Positions 18,571 through 27,051 of a stretch of 64,000 nucleotides of DNA are shown piece after piece. A model generated the notes under the pieces. The model had not been told where the DNA came from. It searched no databases and was given only the letters and a program-made list of their open reading frames with translations. The translations under genes were made by a program, and so were the position numbers. Position 1 is the first letter of the stretch. Each line of letters begins with the position of its first letter. The stretch spans positions 1 to 64,000 of the forward strand of contig CAJJBG010000015.1 in the NCBI GenBank assembly GCA_905182345.1, read 5' to 3'. This stretch comes from Pelagibacteraceae bacterium AG-422-B15. Lineage in GTDB: Bacteria; Pseudomonadota; Alphaproteobacteria; Pelagibacterales; AG-422-B15.

Positions 18571-19179
18571 TTATGGATACAAACGTTTCTTTTGCCATAG
18601 ATCATTTTTTAGCTCAAAGACAATTCGGTTATGTAGTCGTGAAGTGTATTCTGATGTACTTTCCCAAAATTCTATTCTAAGTGGACAAATAATAATCCCT
18701 GACCAGTGTGCAGGTCGTGGAATATTTTTTCCAGCATATTCTAATTTTGCCTTAGCAAACTCTTCTTCTAACTGTTCTCGATTTTCCACTTCTTTACTTT
18801 GTTTGGAAATTAATGCTGATATTTTTGCATCTTCTTTCCGTGAATCCCAATATGCATTTGCTACCGCATCATTTACTTGATCTACCGTTCCCTGCACTCT
18901 CACTGACTTATTTTGTGCCCGCGACCACCACGTCATTGCACCTTTGCCATTTTGAAATAGCTCTATACTTTTCTGGCTGGTTAAGTTTGTATAAAATGTA
19001 AATCCTCTTTCTGTAACATCTTTTAATAGTACATATCTACTATTTGGCATGCCATTAGTATCGACTGAGCTAATACAAATTGCATTAGGGTCACTTTTTT
19101 CTAGTTCAATTTCAGCATTGTAATAATGATGCCAGATATCAATCCAGTTTTCAGCTTCCAATATATTTGGTTTATTCAT
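18571..19179 (-). CDS. pdxH: Pyridoxine/pyridoxamine 5'-phosphate oxidase
   Basis: FMN enzyme that makes pyridoxal 5'-phosphate. The 202 residues show SRYVLLKDVTERGFTFYTNL (about 48-67), MTWWSRAQNKSVRVQG (about 82-97) and the C-terminal signature PAHWSGIIICPLRIEFWE followed by RLHNRIVF. Length is typical (about 200-215). PdxA is encoded 25 kb away in this window. Three PLP-dependent enzymes are also encoded here, though no direct link is shown. Confidence 0.94.
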   Translation of the reverse strand: MNKPNILEAENWIDIWHHYYNAEIELEKSDPNAICISSVDTNGMPNSRYVLLKDVTERGFTFYTNLTSQKSIELFQNGKGAMTWWSRAQNKSVRVQGTVDQVNDAVANAYWDSRKEDAKISALISKQSKEVENREQLEEEFAKAKLEYAGKNIPRPAHWSGIIICPLRIEFWESTSEYTSRLHNRIVFELKNDLWQKKRLYP

Positions 19180-19254
19180 AGGAAAAATATAGTATAAATA
19201 TTTTTTAAAAACTAATTAAATCAAAGCTACTGATACGCATTTGCAAAAATAAAT

Positions 19255-19380
19255 ATGATTAAAGCATTACAAAAGATTTTTTGGCTACAAATGAGGTATA
19301 TTAAAATATTTTTTAATACTGGGACATACCCACCATTTATTCGTAATCGTAAAGGAACTACTTGGATAAAAAAGACTTAA
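19255..19380 (+). CDS. Small basic ORF, 41 residues, unknown
   Basis: An ATG at 19255 opens 41 codons ending with TAA at 19380. The product begins MIKALQKIFWLQMRYIKIFF and ends with PPFIRNRKGTTWIKKT: a short amphipathic or membrane-prone N-terminal half and a very basic C-terminal half. I see no clear Shine-Dalgarno sequence. It fills a 420-base gap between pdxH and the DnaJ protein together with a second tiny ORF on the other strand. I do not recognise the family. The composition is not random-looking for so AT-rich a gap, but it may not be translated. Confidence 0.45.
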   Translation: MIKALQKIFWLQMRYIKIFFNTGTYPPFIRNRKGTTWIKKT

Positions 19381-19381
19381 A

Positions 19382-19534
19382 TTATTCGTTATTTTCAGTA
19401 TCTTTCTTTACTACTGATTCAGAGATTCTTTGTAACATTGATTCAGTTCTAACATGATGATCTTGTAGATCTTGTCTTATCAAGTAGACGAGGTAGCTAA
19501 GGCCGATTAATACTAGTAAAATTAAAAAACTCAT
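19382..19534 (-). CDS. Small membrane-anchored ORF, 50 residues, unknown
   Basis: On the minus strand an ATG at 19534 opens 50 codons ending with TAA at 19382, one base from the end of the neighbouring tiny ORF. The product has one hydrophobic helix at the N-terminus (MSFLILLVLIGLSYLVYLI), then a charged polar tail with DLQDHHVRTE and KKDTENNE. This is a plausible single-pass protein with a cytoplasmic tail. I do not recognise it. The clean TM-plus-tail layout makes it more credible than chance, but there is no supporting ribosome-binding site. Confidence 0.5.
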   Translation of the reverse strand: MSFLILLVLIGLSYLVYLIRQDLQDHHVRTESMLQRISESVVKKDTENNE

Positions 19535-19601
19535 GAGTAACTATAACGCTGTTAAAAAAAAGTTTCTAGTCCTCGTTTATAATTATATTTAATGTATTAG
19601 C

Positions 19602-20336
19602 TTATTTTATTCCTTTTATTTTTAATATTTGTTCGTAGGCATCGTTAATTAGTTGAAACTTTTCTTTTGCCTTCCGAATAATGCTAATATCTGTAATGCC
19701 TTTAGCTCTCATTACATCAGGGTGATTTTTTCTTGCTAAAGTCCTATAAGCTTTCTTAATTTCAGCAATGCTATCAGATTTTTTTAAACCTAAAACCTTA
19801 TATGGGTCCTCTTTAACGTATTCTGGTCGAGAATTTCTGAGACGGTTAAAGGTATGTTGGTCAATTTGAAAAATATTGCTTACTTGTTTGATGAATTTAA
19901 GTTCTGGCGCTGAAAGTTCATGGTCTGCATATCCTATTTCAAATAGACCAAGAATAATTTGTTCTAGCATTTGCGGTGATCTTTTAAAAGTCTTAAATAG
20001 TTGTTGTGCGTATACTTCAAATCCTTCGCTAGTTTCTGCGGCCTGTTTCCAAATTAATCCAACTTGTTTTAAATCTGCTTTTGGAATTCTAAAAATTTTT
20101 TTAAATTTAGCTATCTCATCTGAAGTTACATGGCCATCAGCTTTTGCAAGTTTTGCAGCCAATACGATTAGGCCAATAGCATAGACACCCTGCTGTTGAT
20201 TAAATTGACCGTCTGTATTTTTGAAATTTTTTTTCCCGCCTAAAAAATAAGCTCCGGCAGTAAATGCCAAAGCTCCCAATGGGCCTGCAATCATGTTGCC
20301 CAACGATGCTGCCATTAAGTATTTCCAGACGCTCAT
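19602..20336 (-). CDS. DjlA-like TerB and DnaJ domain co-chaperone
   Basis: A 244-residue protein. The N-terminus has a glycine-rich hydrophobic segment (about 8-34) that may insert in the membrane. A TerB-like helical domain follows (about 55-160), including KLAKADGHVTSDEI and IGYADHELSAPELKFI, each with acidic residues of the kind that bind metal. The J domain is at the C-terminus (about 175-244): DPYKVLGL, KKAYRTLARKNHPDV with the HPD tripeptide, and QLINDAYEQIL. DjlA-type proteins recruit DnaK to the inner membrane. It is divergent from the EamA gene at 20396. Confidence 0.87.
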   Translation of the reverse strand: MSVWKYLMAASLGNMIAGPLGALAFTAGAYFLGGKKNFKNTDGQFNQQQGVYAIGLIVLAAKLAKADGHVTSDEIAKFKKIFRIPKADLKQVGLIWKQAAETSEGFEVYAQQLFKTFKRSPQMLEQIILGLFEIGYADHELSAPELKFIKQVSNIFQIDQHTFNRLRNSRPEYVKEDPYKVLGLKKSDSIAEIKKAYRTLARKNHPDVMRAKGITDISIIRKAKEKFQLINDAYEQILKIKGIK

Positions 20337-20395
20337 ATTTCAATTAGTATTAAGGTTCTATTATTGATTATATCAATTTTATTTAAAACAGTAAT

Positions 20396-21301
20396 ATGAA
20401 TAAAAATAATATACAAGCAGCTGCTTTTTTTATGCTGATTTCTGTCACAGGATTTTCTTTGATGGATCTTTCTGTCAAGTGGACAACTGCAACCTACCCA
20501 ATTGGGGAAGTTATTTTTTTTAGAATGGTATTTGGCTTAATTCCATTATTTTTAGTGGTTCCAAAAGATCGATGGAAAAATTTACTAGCTACAAAAAAAC
20601 CAGGATTGCATTTTGTTAGAGGCTTTGCTGGGACCGCTGCGCTTATCGCTATCTATGCTTCCTTACATTATTTACCTTTAGCACAAACAGTCTCACTAAC
20701 CTTTGCATCTCCAATCTTCTCAACAATACTGTCTATTGTTGTCTTGCATGAAGTTGTGCGTATGCGTCGTTGGGCAGCTATAATACTTGGATTTATTGGA
20801 GTATGTGTGCTTATAAACCCATTTTCAGCAGAATTTTCAATATATATGTTGTTGCCACTTATTTTTTGTTTTTTCTTTGGGATAGTATCAATATCAATAA
20901 GAAAACTGAGTGAGACAGAGCCTACTTATCTGGTAGCTTTATACTTTACGATATTTGGAACTATTGCGTCCCTACTTACCATTCCTTTTTTTGGAGATTG
21001 GCAATTACCAGCTTCATCATTTGACTTTTTGATTTTATCTTGTGTTGGAATTTTTGGCGGCATTGGTAATTTGGCACTTACATCTGCTTTTAAAAATGCT
21101 GAGGTGTCTATTGTAACACCCTTAAAATATATTGGTCTAATATATGCTATGATATTTGGCTACTTGATTTGGGGAGAAGTTCCAACGTGGAACACTTATC
21201 TTGGTGCAGTGCTAATTGTATTGTCTTCTATAGTCATTATTAGACGAGAGGTGATATTGAATAAAAATATCCAGCCCGAAACCCTGGCTGTTAATCGTTA
21301 G
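20396..21301 (+). CDS. EamA/DMT-family permease
   Basis: A 301-residue inner-membrane protein with ten predicted helices in two EamA repeats. The first repeat has SLMDLSVKW and EVIFFRMVFG, with FAGTAALIAIYASLHYLPLA. The second ends with SIVTPLKYIGLIYAMIFGYL and a glycine-rich IVLSSIVII. Drug/metabolite transporters of this group export or exchange amino acids and small metabolites; substrate is not predictable. Its 3' end overlaps the convergent enoyl-CoA hydratase gene by 11 bases. It is one of three EamA permeases in the window. Confidence 0.88.
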   Translation: MNKNNIQAAAFFMLISVTGFSLMDLSVKWTTATYPIGEVIFFRMVFGLIPLFLVVPKDRWKNLLATKKPGLHFVRGFAGTAALIAIYASLHYLPLAQTVSLTFASPIFSTILSIVVLHEVVRMRRWAAIILGFIGVCVLINPFSAEFSIYMLLPLIFCFFFGIVSISIRKLSETEPTYLVALYFTIFGTIASLLTIPFFGDWQLPASSFDFLILSCVGIFGGIGNLALTSAFKNAEVSIVTPLKYIGLIYAMIFGYLIWGEVPTWNTYLGAVLIVLSSIVIIRREVILNKNIQPETLAVNR

Positions 21302-22076
21302 TCCACTCAGGTTTTCTTTTTTCTAAAAAAGAACTAATGCCTTCGTTAGCATCATTTAATTCTAGATTTTTTACCATATTTTGACTCGTGACAGCATATG
21401 CGTCAGTCAATCCCATTTCAATTTGTCGGTAGAAGCTTCTTTTGCCTTGAGCAATTACCTCAGCAGATTTCTGATTAATAGTTTCACACACTTTTTCTAC
21501 TTCACTATCTAGATCCGCAGAACTAATTACTTTATTTATTAGTCCAATTTTCTCAGCCTTTGCAGCATCAATCATTTCACCACTCAATAACATTTCCATT
21601 GTAGCTTTACGTCCTATTGTTCTGGAAACAGCAACTTGAGGTGTATGACAAAATAATCCTATATTTGCACCTGGCAATGCATATCTTGAATCCTCTGAGC
21701 CATAAGCAAGATCACAAGAGGCAACTAGCTGATTCCCTGCTGCGGTAGCTACTCCTCTTACTTTGGCAATTGCTGGTTTAGAAATTTTTTGAATCTGCTT
21801 CATCATCATAGAACATTGGGCAAATAATTTCTCTTGAGCTTGCACATTTTTATCGTTCATCATGCCTTTGACTTCTGTTAAACTATGCCCAGAACAAAAT
21901 ATTTTTTCATTTGCTGACTCAAACACTACGACTCTTATGGATGGATTGGTGTCTATTTCTGTTAATTCTGCTTGAATTGCTCTCATCATTTCCGATGAAA
22001 GACTATTTGCCGGATTATCATTAAGCTTTAAATAAGCAATATAGTCTTTGTCATTTCTAATTAATTTTTCAGTCAT
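21291..22076 (-). CDS. Enoyl-CoA hydratase/isomerase family protein (ECHDC3-like)
   Basis: A 261-residue crotonase-fold protein. Features are the N-terminal LKLNDNPANSLSSEMM, the first oxyanion-hole segment EKIFCSGHSLTEV (about 57-69), the second at VRGVATAAGNQLVASCDLAY (about 104-123), and the IGLFCHTP loop. The usual catalytic Glu positions are not obvious around the GLFCHTP loop, as in the ECHDC3-like branch, so dehydration of enoyl-CoA is uncertain. It lies 7 bases after the PuuA-like gene and probably shares its transcript. Confidence 0.85.
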   Translation of the reverse strand: MTEKLIRNDKDYIAYLKLNDNPANSLSSEMMRAIQAELTEIDTNPSIRVVVFESANEKIFCSGHSLTEVKGMMNDKNVQAQEKLFAQCSMMMKQIQKISKPAIAKVRGVATAAGNQLVASCDLAYGSEDSRYALPGANIGLFCHTPQVAVSRTIGRKATMEMLLSGEMIDAAKAEKIGLINKVISSADLDSEVEKVCETINQKSAEVIAQGKRSFYRQIEMGLTDAYAVTSQNMVKNLELNDANEGISSFLEKRKPEWTND

Positions 22077-22083
22077 TTAAATC

Positions 22084-23433
22084 CTATAAATAATAATCAT
22101 ATTCCTCTTTTGGTATAAAGGTAGAATTATATAAATTTTCCTCACCTCTTTTAACAGAAGAATATAGCTTAAGATAGTTTTCCCCAAAATATTCTTTTAA
22201 AATTTTTGAACTTTCAAATCTAATTAGGGAATTTTCTAATGAAGTAGGAATTTCTGAATCTGCCTGAGTTTCAATTCCAGCATTAGTGCCATACTCTATA
22301 AAGTGAGTCGGTTGTAATTTATTATTGATACCATGAAGTACACCAGCCAGAATACTAGCTAATGTTAAGTAAGCGTTTGCATCAGCTGATGCTACACGAT
22401 GCTCAATACGTCTAGCTTCATCTTTACCTGACGGAATTCTCAAGGCAACTGTTCTATTGTTATATCCCCATGATTTATTTACTGGCACAAATTGATCTGG
22501 TTTAATTCTTCTGAAACCATTTCGATTTGGAATAAAAATAGGAAAACTATCATAAAGAGATGATTGCATTCCTGCTATCGCATGTTTTAATAAATCACTA
22601 CCAAGATTATCACCTGATGAAAATAAATTGTTGTCTTTATCATCATACATTGACATATGTATATGCATACCACTTCCAGTTTGCTCTAAAAATGGCTTTG
22701 CCATAAATGTTGCTTCGTATCCATGCTTTAAAGTTGTTTCATGTATCACTCTTCTAAGAAGAGATGCATCATCAGCTGCTTTTAGTAAATCACTGGTGTG
22801 CGATAAGTTTATTTCATATTGAGTTGGAGCGAATTCACTTGTGAATGTTGAAGCTGGAATATTTTGAATTTTACAATTTTCATTTATGTCTTCTAGAAGT
22901 TTTTTAAAGATATCGAGCTCACGCATCCCATAGACATTTGTTTTATCTGCTCCTGCGGCAGGCATAGGTTTTCCTAAGTTATCTTTATTTTTATCTAATA
23001 AATAAAATTCAAGCTCAAAAGCAACCACGGGTTTTAAATTGATAGCATCAAATTTTTTTAAAATTGAAGCCAGCATATTTCTTGGGTCAAGAATAGAGGG
23101 TTTTTTTTCCTCGTCGCACATCGATACTAGTATTTGTAGAGTATTATCGTTCCATGGAACTTTTTTTATAGTGTCAGTAATGGGGAAAAATAGTCCATCT
23201 GGATCTCCATCGGCCCAACCTAGTTCAAGGTTATTGGTAACACCACCTAATGCATCTAAATAAAAAACTGAGTACGGTAGCTGAAATCCATCTTTAAATA
23301 TTTTACCCGCTTCACTTAATGGAAACCTTTTCCCCCTGACATACCCGCATAAATCAGTAAAAATAGCATCAAGATACTCAATTTTCTTATTCGAAATAAG
23401 TTGGTCTAGTTCTTTAATTTGAGCAATTTTCAT
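22084..23433 (-). CDS. Glutamine synthetase family ligase (PuuA-like, glutamate-amine ligase)
   Basis: A 449-residue GS-fold ligase. Metal and substrate motifs are VVAFELEFYLLD (about 136-147), SEFAPTQYEINLSHTSDLLKAAD (in part), the ATP-side FMAKPFLEQTGSGMHIHMS (about 244-262) and NRTVALRIPSG with RRIEHRVASADANAYL (about 345-362). Members of this branch form gamma-glutamyl amides of amines; PuuA makes gamma-glutamylputrescine. The nearby PotABC importer, PuuB-like oxidase and PuuD-like hydrolase favour polyamine chemistry. A gamma-glutamylmethylamide synthetase is the main alternative. The gene is between the Rieske-less oxygenase and the enoyl-CoA hydratase. Confidence 0.82.
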   Translation of the reverse strand: MKIAQIKELDQLISNKKIEYLDAIFTDLCGYVRGKRFPLSEAGKIFKDGFQLPYSVFYLDALGGVTNNLELGWADGDPDGLFFPITDTIKKVPWNDNTLQILVSMCDEEKKPSILDPRNMLASILKKFDAINLKPVVAFELEFYLLDKNKDNLGKPMPAAGADKTNVYGMRELDIFKKLLEDINENCKIQNIPASTFTSEFAPTQYEINLSHTSDLLKAADDASLLRRVIHETTLKHGYEATFMAKPFLEQTGSGMHIHMSMYDDKDNNLFSSGDNLGSDLLKHAIAGMQSSLYDSFPIFIPNRNGFRRIKPDQFVPVNKSWGYNNRTVALRIPSGKDEARRIEHRVASADANAYLTLASILAGVLHGINNKLQPTHFIEYGTNAGIETQADSEIPTSLENSLIRFESSKILKEYFGENYLKLYSSVKRGEENLYNSTFIPKEEYDYYL

Positions 23434-23485
23434 ATGTTATTGTCACATTTCCAGTTAATTATAAATACAGGAAAAAGCTTATTAT

Positions 23486-24565
23486 TTAAAGACTGTTTTC
23501 GGTATGTCTTAAATACCAGTTTTTAAATGAGTTAACAGCTACTTCCATATGTGAAAGCTTGCCTGGAGCGTAGTGGTTTGAAAATATACCCTTTTGATTG
23601 TTTTCAATAATGGTCTTATCAGCCATAGTAGTTTGATCCCACATCCAAACCATTTTCTTAATATCATAGTCCTTACCTTCTTCGGCATCCTTATTGACTA
23701 GCCAAATTAATTCGACATCTGTATGTAATGGACCACGCGGTATAAACTTAAAAATAGTAGCAAAGTCATTGGTCATTAACAAACTGTTAAATGGAGATGG
23801 TCCTACTGAAGTATAGCCCCTATCAAAGTCTTTAAATTTGCCCATTAAAATACTAGCCGGTGTGCCGTCTCTTGTTTCAGACAATTTACCATCACTTAAA
23901 TGAGTTCTTTCAGCACTTCTGGAATATTGTGAAAAATCTTCTTCTTCATATTCACCTGTAAAGTGCCCTAGTGCTTTTACTTTATCATTCCAAGCCTCTA
24001 ACTCTTTTTTAAATTTTTCAGATACAGGTCCTGTATTTGCTCCTGCTCCATATGCTTGTATATATTCAGATGAATGCACTTCACAGTATTCTGGATGAGC
24101 AGGACCGCAATGATAACATTCGTGGAAATTATCTAAAGTTAACTTCCAATTTCCAAAAGTTGGATAAGTTTTTCGATAGGCAACTTTAGCCTTACTTAAA
24201 TCATGTAGTTCAATAAAATTTTGAACTGGTTTAATAAACTCATCAAAATTATCAGGGTTATCTGAAAAATTAAGAAAAACTAAGCCTTCATATATTTTTG
24301 AATGGCATATTCTATCATTAGAAATATATCTAGCTTCTATAGAATTTTCTAACTTTGTAACTTTTATGTCATCAGCAATAAGATTGAATATAAAATAATC
24401 TCCTATATTTTTAAAAGAACTAACGTGATCAACAAATACCCAGTGATTTAAAAAAAAGTTTGAATAATCAAGTTGGAATATATCTGGATCGAGATAGAAT
24501 GCTTGATCTAAGGTAAAGCCATCTCGTTGCTGCTTAATTAATTCTTTTAAAATTTGAGTATTCAT
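23486..24565 (-). CDS. Ring-hydroxylating oxygenase alpha-subunit homologue lacking the Rieske domain ligands
   Basis: A 359-residue paralogue of the oxygenase at 30110-31372. The N-terminal shared segment (WVFVDHVSSFKNIGDYFIF, about 42-60) and the catalytic domain both align. The C-x-H and C-x2-H cluster ligands are missing because roughly 57 residues are absent after residue 80. The mononuclear-iron site is intact: E149, H152 and H157 in ECYHCGPAH, and D316 in TTMADKTIIENN. NdmC of the caffeine demethylase system is a known example of an oxygenase without its own Rieske domain. The ORF is clean and in frame, so I do not call it a pseudogene. It leads a likely three-gene operon with the PuuA-like ligase. 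Confidence 0.85.
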   Translation of the reverse strand: MNTQILKELIKQQRDGFTLDQAFYLDPDIFQLDYSNFFLNHWVFVDHVSSFKNIGDYFIFNLIADDIKVTKLENSIEARYISNDRICHSKIYEGLVFLNFSDNPDNFDEFIKPVQNFIELHDLSKAKVAYRKTYPTFGNWKLTLDNFHECYHCGPAHPEYCEVHSSEYIQAYGAGANTGPVSEKFKKELEAWNDKVKALGHFTGEYEEEDFSQYSRSAERTHLSDGKLSETRDGTPASILMGKFKDFDRGYTSVGPSPFNSLLMTNDFATIFKFIPRGPLHTDVELIWLVNKDAEEGKDYDIKKMVWMWDQTTMADKTIIENNQKGIFSNHYAPGKLSHMEVAVNSFKNWYLRHTENSL

Positions 24566-24754
24566 TTTTTTATAAATTTGTACTGTATTTGTAGCTTATT
24601 TTATCTACAAAGAAATCTAAAAAATAAAACTCTTACAGAATAAAATGGCTGAAAATATAAGGTATTTCAAATAATTACTCAATAAATCTGAATCCATTTG
24701 ACCAATGTGAACCTGAGTGTACAATTTTATTATAAATAGTTGAAAGGAACAATA

Positions 24755-25894
24755 ATGGTAAAATTTGACGAAACTAAAAAATTCTTAGATCGCTTACATG
24801 ATGGTAAATTAAATCGTAGGTCATTTATGAAAGGCATGGGAGCCGCAGGGCTTGCTGCCGTATCAACAAGTCTTCTCTATTCTCAAACGGCACATGCTTA
24901 TGAGGGTGCAGCTAGAGTATTTCTATGGGGTGGTTATGATGACCCAGGTTTATTTGGCCCATATATCGAAAAACATGGTGATCCAGAATATGCTACATTT
25001 GGTGATGCTGAAGAAGGCTTAAAAAAATTAAAAGCTGGATTTGAGCAGGATGTAGCGTGGCCTTGCCAAGGTGAGATTAAGCGTTGGGTTAGAGGTGGTG
25101 TTTTGCAACCCTTAGACATCAGTCGAATGGAACATTGGGATGATATGTTTCCAGAGATAAGAGACTTACCTAGTGGAATTGTTAATGGTGAACATTATTT
25201 TGCACCAGTCGACTGGGGAGATACTTCTCTTACATACAATACTGCTAAAATAGACTGGATGTCACCTGCTCAGGGTAACGAAAGTCTTACTCTTATGGAG
25301 GATCCAAGATTAAAAGGTAAGCTTGGTATTCTTAATAGTGCAGCAGATAGTTTATATGTAATGATGCATTACTTAGGAACGGACATCACTAAATCTGAAT
25401 CATTAACTAAGGAAGCTATTGATCAAGGAATTAATAAGTATAGAGAGCTCAGAGACAACGGGCAAATCTTAACATTCTTTGATGATACAGCTTCAATTGC
25501 AGAAGCACTTGGTAATGAAGAAGTTTGGGCTGCAATGACTTGGAATGAAACGAGCTGGGAAACTGGTATGCCTTTCATGAAACCAAAAGAGCGTACGATG
25601 AATTGGGTCTGTGGAGTAGCACTTTGTGCAAACACGCCTAACATTGATAAAGCATACGATCTAATGAATGCTGCAACGAGTCCAGAAACTTCGGCGTATC
25701 TTTTATCAGAGTGGGGATATGGTCACAGCAATAAAAAAGGATTCAGTGCATTAACTGCAGCTGAGTTAGATGAACGAGGAGTAGCATCAAATCCTGTTGA
25801 ACACTTAGCAAATGGTGTTTTCTCAGTAATGCCTTCGGATGAAAATGCTGATTACATGGAAGCTCAGTGGGCTGAAATGGTAGCTGGTGGTTAA
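24755..25894 (+). CDS. Tat-exported periplasmic binding protein of a Pot-type ABC importer
   Basis: A 379-residue extracellular solute-binding protein, PotD/PotF-like in context. The N-terminus has a twin-arginine motif NRRSFMKG (about 20-27), a hydrophobic stretch, and a TAHA cleavage site near residue 48. I start it at ATG 24755 because AAAGGAAC lies just before it; a TTG at 24740 would put that ribosome site inside the gene. Mature-domain features include DWGDTSLTYNT and AAMTWNETSWETGMPF. Tat export suggests folding in the cytoplasm first. It converges on potA, its presumed ATPase, across a shared hairpin. Confidence 0.88.
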   Translation: MVKFDETKKFLDRLHDGKLNRRSFMKGMGAAGLAAVSTSLLYSQTAHAYEGAARVFLWGGYDDPGLFGPYIEKHGDPEYATFGDAEEGLKKLKAGFEQDVAWPCQGEIKRWVRGGVLQPLDISRMEHWDDMFPEIRDLPSGIVNGEHYFAPVDWGDTSLTYNTAKIDWMSPAQGNESLTLMEDPRLKGKLGILNSAADSLYVMMHYLGTDITKSESLTKEAIDQGINKYRELRDNGQILTFFDDTASIAEALGNEEVWAAMTWNETSWETGMPFMKPKERTMNWVCGVALCANTPNIDKAYDLMNAATSPETSAYLLSEWGYGHSNKKGFSALTAAELDERGVASNPVEHLANGVFSVMPSDENADYMEAQWAEMVAGG

Positions 25895-25922
25895 TTAAAA
25901 CCTTAAAAAGCTATAAGAAATT

Positions 25923-25963
25923 AAATAGCCTGTCTCTAAAATCAGAGGTAGGCTATTTTTTTT
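25923..25963. terminator. Bidirectional intrinsic terminator between the binding protein gene and potA
   Basis: The arms AAATAGCCT (25923-25931) and AGGCTATTT (25950-25958) are perfectly complementary, and CTCT with AGAG adds an inner stem. A T-run follows on the plus strand and an A-run precedes it, so it can terminate both convergent transcripts. The potA stop codon (25953-25955) lies inside the right arm. Confidence 0.9.
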
Positions 25964-27038
25964 CGAGTAGAGCAATATCTTCTAAACCAATACTTACAAA
26001 ACATTCTCCAGTTTGAAAAGATTGATTATCAAAATGCTGGGATGAAACTGTAAGCACTTGATCTATTCCTTTAACTTCAACATAAAATCTTGTCATTTCA
26101 CCATAGTATGAAGTTTGTTTAATCGAGGCAGGTAAAGAAATATCCCAATCACTTTGTACTTCCCTTGAAATCATCATGGCTTCAGGTCTGATGCTGCAAA
26201 CAATATCACTAGTATTTGCGCTAATATTTAATCTATTATCTACTTTAAAATTTCCTAACGACTCAATGGCTACATCTATCTTATCACCATGTTTTTCATT
26301 CGTTTTTCCATTTAAGAAATTAGTCTCACCAATAAAATCACTAACAAAGATATTATTTGGATTCTTATATAGTTCGTTAGGCTGTGATAGTTGTTGAATT
26401 TTTCCCTCATTCATTACTGCTACTCTATCTGACATACTTATAGCTTCTTCTTGGTCATGAGTAACAAATACAAAAGTTATACCAATTGATTTTTGTAAAT
26501 TTCTTAACTCTAATTGCATTTCATCTCTTAATTTTTTATCTAATGCACCAAGCGGTTCATCTAATAATAATACTTTTGGCCTTCTCACAAGCGCTCTAGC
26601 CAGTGCAACTCTTTGCCTTTGGCCCCCTGAGAGTTGGTTGCTATATCGCTCTTCATATCCTTCTAATTTAACTAGAGATAGAACTTCCTCAACCCGTTGA
26701 TCATTTTCTGCTTTTGTCAGTCCTAATTTTCTTAAGCCAAATTGAATATTTTTAACAACATTTATGTGAGGAAAAATTGCATAGTTCTGAAATACCATAT
26801 TTGTTGGTCGCTTATTTGGAGGCAAAGCGGTAACATCAATACCATCAATTAACAAATCACCTTTTGTAGGATATTCAAAACCAGCCAGTAATCTAAGTAG
26901 AGTTGTTTTTCCACATCCAGATGGACCTAATAAGGAGAAAAACTCACCTTCTTTAATTTCTATCGAAATATCATCTACAGCTTTAACCTTACCAAAGTGC
27001 TTTGAAATATTTCTTACTTCTATGTATTTTTCATTCAT
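25953..27038 (-). CDS. potA: Spermidine/putrescine-type ABC transporter ATPase
   Basis: A 361-residue ATPase of the polyamine/Fe/thiosulfate importer class. It has Walker A GPSGCGKTT (about 38-46), a Q-loop at MVFQNYAIFPH, signature LSGGQRQRVALARAL, Walker B LLLDEPLGALD and the switch His in VTHDQEE. A C-terminal TOBE-type regulatory domain (about 245-355) is present. It is the last gene of the nine-gene minus-strand operon, 13 bases after potC. Its substrate is set by the binding protein, so polyamine transport is likely rather than shown. Confidence 0.9.
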   Translation of the reverse strand: MNEKYIEVRNISKHFGKVKAVDDISIEIKEGEFFSLLGPSGCGKTTLLRLLAGFEYPTKGDLLIDGIDVTALPPNKRPTNMVFQNYAIFPHINVVKNIQFGLRKLGLTKAENDQRVEEVLSLVKLEGYEERYSNQLSGGQRQRVALARALVRRPKVLLLDEPLGALDKKLRDEMQLELRNLQKSIGITFVFVTHDQEEAISMSDRVAVMNEGKIQQLSQPNELYKNPNNIFVSDFIGETNFLNGKTNEKHGDKIDVAIESLGNFKVDNRLNISANTSDIVCSIRPEAMMISREVQSDWDISLPASIKQTSYYGEMTRFYVEVKGIDQVLTVSSQHFDNQSFQTGECFVSIGLEDIALLEKK

Positions 27039-27051
27039 ATCTAAATCCTAT

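Noticed and set aside
23486-24565. Rieske-less oxygenase as a pseudogene
   Set aside because: The frame is open over its full length and the iron-site residues are conserved, so decay is not supported.
24740-24754. TTG start for the Pot-type binding protein
   Set aside because: The ribosome site AAAGGA would be inside the gene, and ATG 24755 is well placed after it.
24566-24754. Riboswitch upstream of the Pot-type binding protein
   Set aside because: No fold resembling known amine, glycine or SAM riboswitches was recognisable by eye.
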